Assembly: GCA_036489495.1 (NCBI GenBank)
Contig: DASXFR010000087.1
Location: 58,366 to 122,365, forward strand
Direction of reading: 5' to 3'
DNA length: 64,000 nt
From: DASZIT01 sp036489495
GTDB lineage: Bacteria > Actinomycetota > Acidimicrobiia > Acidimicrobiales > RAAP-2
Made by a program: the position numbers and the translations under genes. Below are positions 61,611-64,000 of the stretch, piece by piece. The notes under the pieces were generated by a model, which was not told the origin of the DNA, did not search any database, and worked only from the letters and a program-made list of their open reading frames with translations. Numbering within the stretch: position 1 is the first letter of the stretch; the number at the start of each line of letters is the position of its first letter.

Positions 61611-63710
61611 TCAGGGTGGAGGCGGCTTGGCCCGGTTCTCGGCGGCGATGCGGGCCACGTCGCTCAGCAGCCAGGGAGCCACCAATTTCGCCCCGGCCTC
61701 GTTGACGTGGATGCCGTCGGCGTAGCGCACGTTGACCCCGTTGATGTACTGCACGTAGTGGCCGCCCGGATCGAGATGGGCGTTCAGATCCGCCACCGTC
61801 ACACCGCTCCCCGCCTCCGCCGCGGCTTGGCGGAGTAGGGCGTTGTAGCGATCCACCCGCTGGGGATCGTCTTCCGGCCAGGTTGATCCGTCCGCCTGTT
61901 CCGGCTGTTGGTAGTACACCGCGGTCAACAGGACCACCGCAGCACCGGTCGAACGGAGGGCGTTGATGGCGCTCCGCATGGCTTGGAGTTCGGCGGCGTC
62001 GAAGTCCGGTTCGCCGATGTGGGTCCAGCGCCCGTTGAGCCGGCGGTTCCGCACGTCGTACTCACCGTCGGCCAGGACGACCACGTCGGGCTGGAAGGCG
62101 TCCACATCCGCCTTCCAGCGGACGGACTGGCTGGCACAGGGCACTTCGATCTGCCCGCCCCGGGTGCCGACGGTACCGGGGTCCACCGTGTTGTGGAGCG
62201 TCGTCTCGCCGAGGAGGAGCCCACAGCCGAGCACCCCGTCCCCGGCGTAGGCCACGTTGTAGTTCCCCGAATCCGGGCCCAACCCGAAACCGAGGAAGCT
62301 GGCCTCGGAGTCCCCCACCAGCAGGACCCGGTACGGGCCGCCGCTGCCGGCGGCCACCACCGGGGTGTTGGCACTCGTCCCGGGGTCCTGAGCGGTGACG
62401 GACGCCGCCGGGCTCGGCGCGCTACTGACGGACTGGGCGCTGAGGGCGGGGGCGGCGCCGGCGGTGGAGGCGACCAGCAGGGCGGCCGCCCCGCCCACCG
62501 CCAACGGGGTGGCGGCCCACGCCCGCCAGCCCCGGAGGATACCGCGGCGGATGGGCATCTCGACCAGGTGGAAGGACAGCGCGGCCACCCCCACCGACAC
62601 CGCCACCCGAACGCCGAACAGCGGCCAGCCGGCCAGACCGGTCCGGGCGTTGTCCAGCACCACGAAGACCGGCCAGTGCCAGAGATAGAGCCCATAGGAG
62701 ATGGCACCCAGGTACCGCACCGGACGGAGGGACAGGCACCGCGCCCAGGGGCTGTCGGGTACCAACGCCACCGACGTCACCACCGCGGCGGCGGCCAGGG
62801 CGACCAGACCGAACCCGCCTTGGTACAGCCAGCCGGTCCCGCTGTTGACGGCAACGGTCATCACCACGACCGCCACCAACCCGGCGCCCCCGAGGGCCAT
62901 CAACATCCATCTCGCCGGCGTCGACAACGAGGTCGATCGGACCAGGGACAGCGTCCGGGAAGCACCCACAGCTTCGGGCCGCCCGCTCGCCAACGGTCGG
63001 GCCAGCACGATGGCCAGGGCGGCTCCGATCAGCAGGGCCTGGGCCCGGGTATCGGTCCCGTAGTAGACCCGATTGACGCCGGTTCCCCCGTGGTACAAGT
63101 AGGCCATCTCCGTGGCGCTGGCCACCGCCCCGACCACGGTCACCGTCAGGAGCACCCGCAGCGATCGGGTCCATTTCATGATGGCCAGCACCACCAGTGG
63201 CCAGACCAGATAGAACTGCTCCTCGATGGACAGCGACCAGGTGTGCAGCAGCGGTCGGGGGGTGTTGAGGGCGGCGAAATAGCCCTGGGTGCCGGTCACC
63301 AGGTGCCAGTTGTTCCCGTACAGCAAGGTGGCCACCGCGTCACTGCGCAACTGGCCGAGGGTGTCGGGCGGGGCGAAGAACTCCGCGTAGCAGGCCACCC
63401 CGGCCAGCATCACCAACAGCGCCGGGACCAGCCGCCGGACCCGGTGAGCCCAGAACCGCCTCAGGCCGATGCCGGCGCTCTGGCGAAATTCACCGACCAG
63501 CAGCCCGGTGATGAGAAATCCGGAGAGGACGAAGAAGACGTCCACCCCGAAGAAGCCTCCGCCGGCCCAGCTGAATCCGCCGTGGAACAGCAGGACCAGC
63601 GCGATGGCCAAGGCCCGGACGCCGTCGAGAGCGGGGATGCGGTTGACCGAGGGTTCAGGTCCCCCGCTCACCGGCGTGGCCGCGGGATCCGTCTCCACAG
63701 GATCTGCCAC
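61611..63710 (-). CDS. OafA/YrhL-type acyltransferase with C-terminal SGNH domain
   Basis: 699 residues. The N-terminal acyltransferase_3 domain has about 10-11 TM helices, the opening PALDGVRALAIALVLLFHGG with the catalytic His, GVDVFFVLSGFLITGLL and TWSLSIEEQFYLVWPL. A linker follows, then an extracellular SGNH-like domain from about residue 460: VLLVGDSEASF (nucleophile Ser), and a late DGIHVNEAGAK supplying Asp and His. Such two-domain proteins O-acylate surface polysaccharides or lipids. It is convergent with the GT-C-like gene. Confidence 0.92.
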   Translation of the reverse strand: MADPVETDPAATPVSGGPEPSVNRIPALDGVRALAIALVLLFHGGFSWAGGGFFGVDVFFVLSGFLITGLLVGEFRQSAGIGLRRFWAHRVRRLVPALLVMLAGVACYAEFFAPPDTLGQLRSDAVATLLYGNNWHLVTGTQGYFAALNTPRPLLHTWSLSIEEQFYLVWPLVVLAIMKWTRSLRVLLTVTVVGAVASATEMAYLYHGGTGVNRVYYGTDTRAQALLIGAALAIVLARPLASGRPEAVGASRTLSLVRSTSLSTPARWMLMALGGAGLVAVVVMTVAVNSGTGWLYQGGFGLVALAAAAVVTSVALVPDSPWARCLSLRPVRYLGAISYGLYLWHWPVFVVLDNARTGLAGWPLFGVRVAVSVGVAALSFHLVEMPIRRGILRGWRAWAATPLAVGGAAALLVASTAGAAPALSAQSVSSAPSPAASVTAQDPGTSANTPVVAAGSGGPYRVLLVGDSEASFLGFGLGPDSGNYNVAYAGDGVLGCGLLLGETTLHNTVDPGTVGTRGGQIEVPCASQSVRWKADVDAFQPDVVVLADGEYDVRNRRLNGRWTHIGEPDFDAAELQAMRSAINALRSTGAAVVLLTAVYYQQPEQADGSTWPEDDPQRVDRYNALLRQAAAEAGSGVTVADLNAHLDPGGHYVQYINGVNVRYADGIHVNEAGAKLVAPWLLSDVARIAAENRAKPPPP

Positions 63711-63759
63711 CGGCGGATTGTAGCGTCGTTGTCCAGCCGTTCCGGGGTCGGGAGTGGCC

Positions 63760-64000
63760 TTATGGCGGACTCAAGGCTGGGTCGGAGCGGCGGCGCAAAC
63801 TGGTCAACGGCTTCTCAATGAGGAACCAGCTGCCGATGGCGATGGCAAAGATGATGACGAGGCGGAGCAGTTCGGTGGGCCAGTACGACCAGTGGGTGCC
63901 GTTGGGCTGGAGGGCCAGGTACACGGGGAAGTGCACCAGATAGAGGGTGTAGGAGAGGTCGCCGACGAACACGAAGATGCCCAACCCCACGAACCGGGAG
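63760..64000 (-). CDS. Acyltransferase_3 family protein, N-terminus beyond the window
   Basis: Only the C-terminal 79 residues are seen; the frame continues off the right edge. GDLSYTLYLVHFPVYLALQP and IAIGSWFLIEKPLTSLRRR match the last TM helices of OafA-type acyltransferases. It has the same orientation as the upstream-neighbour acyltransferase and is probably a paralogue. Confidence 0.8.
   Translation of the reverse strand, partial: SRFVGLGIFVFVGDLSYTLYLVHFPVYLALQPNGTHWSYWPTELLRLVIIFAIAIGSWFLIEKPLTSLRRRSDPALSPP

Noticed and set aside
61908..63821. 637-residue plus-strand ORF over the acyltransferase
   Set aside because: Low-complexity His/Gly/Gln/Arg composition is the usual antisense shadow of Ala/Leu/Val-rich membrane genes.

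Overview
The window is GC-rich DNA from an actinobacterium, most likely a member of the class Acidimicrobiia. Three things point there. There is a mycothiol-type glycosyltransferase (MshA) and an RsiG/AmfC-type protein, both actinobacterial hallmarks. Two secreted proteins end in YWLVASDGGIF-type repeat modules, which I associate with Acidimicrobiia. Lineage is an inference; there is no rRNA in the window. Genes are dense, on both strands, with GTG/TTG starts and 1- or 4-base overlaps. Nearly all the very long opposite-strand ORFs are GC-driven shadows.

Layout. 1-3320: a minus-strand operon sodX - rsiG-like - XRE regulator - mshA (cut by the window edge), divergent from sodN (nickel superoxide dismutase), then a DksA-like zinc-finger gene. 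3351-4720: a decayed IS200/IS605-type element with a frameshifted tnpB between two hairpin ends. 4745-10018: a class V aminotransferase, a YVTN lipoprotein, a GNAT acetyltransferase and a secreted propeller protein with C-terminal repeats. 10367-10439: tRNA-Lys. 10693-19293: metabolic singletons (SRPBCC, TauD-like dioxygenase, lipoprotein esterase, flavin monooxygenase, DUF2252, aldo/keto reductase, CPA2 antiporter, a universal stress protein).

19507-25940: a glutamine amidotransferase, then a co-directional set (XRE-cupin regulator, M24 hydrolase, APC permease, zinc alcohol dehydrogenase, VOC protein), with a convergent threonine aldolase. It looks like an amino-acid or amine catabolic locus of unknown substrate. 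26586-31045: MoxR ATPase coupled to an unusual DUF58-transglutaminase fusion. 31419-35433: a secreted FN3/IPT repeat protein and a secreted GH5 hydrolase. 36298-41567: phosphate uptake, pstSCAB with a convergent PhoB/PhoP-type response regulator. PHO-box-like 11-bp repeats precede both pstS and the regulator, and a perfect 15-bp stem separates pstS from pstC.

41950-46050: a 1366-residue beta-helix/Ig-like surface protein. 46052-54287: TetR regulator, two divergent amidohydrolases, a methyltransferase, an Old Yellow Enzyme homologue, an alkyl-DHAP-synthase-like flavoprotein and an SDR. 54344-57262: two divergent citrate synthase paralogues, one with an N-terminal HTH and one with N-terminal CBS domains, sharing a short promoter/operator region. 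57264-64000: a SnoaL-like protein, a Tat-exported DMFase-like protein, a GT-C-like membrane protein and two OafA-type acyltransferases (the last cut by the window edge), suggesting envelope glycan modification.

The most unusual items are the sodX-rsiG-xre-mshA operon with an intact c-di-GMP motif, the DUF58-transglutaminase fusion, the HTH/CBS citrate synthase pair, the structured region upstream of pstS, and the M24/APC catabolic locus.
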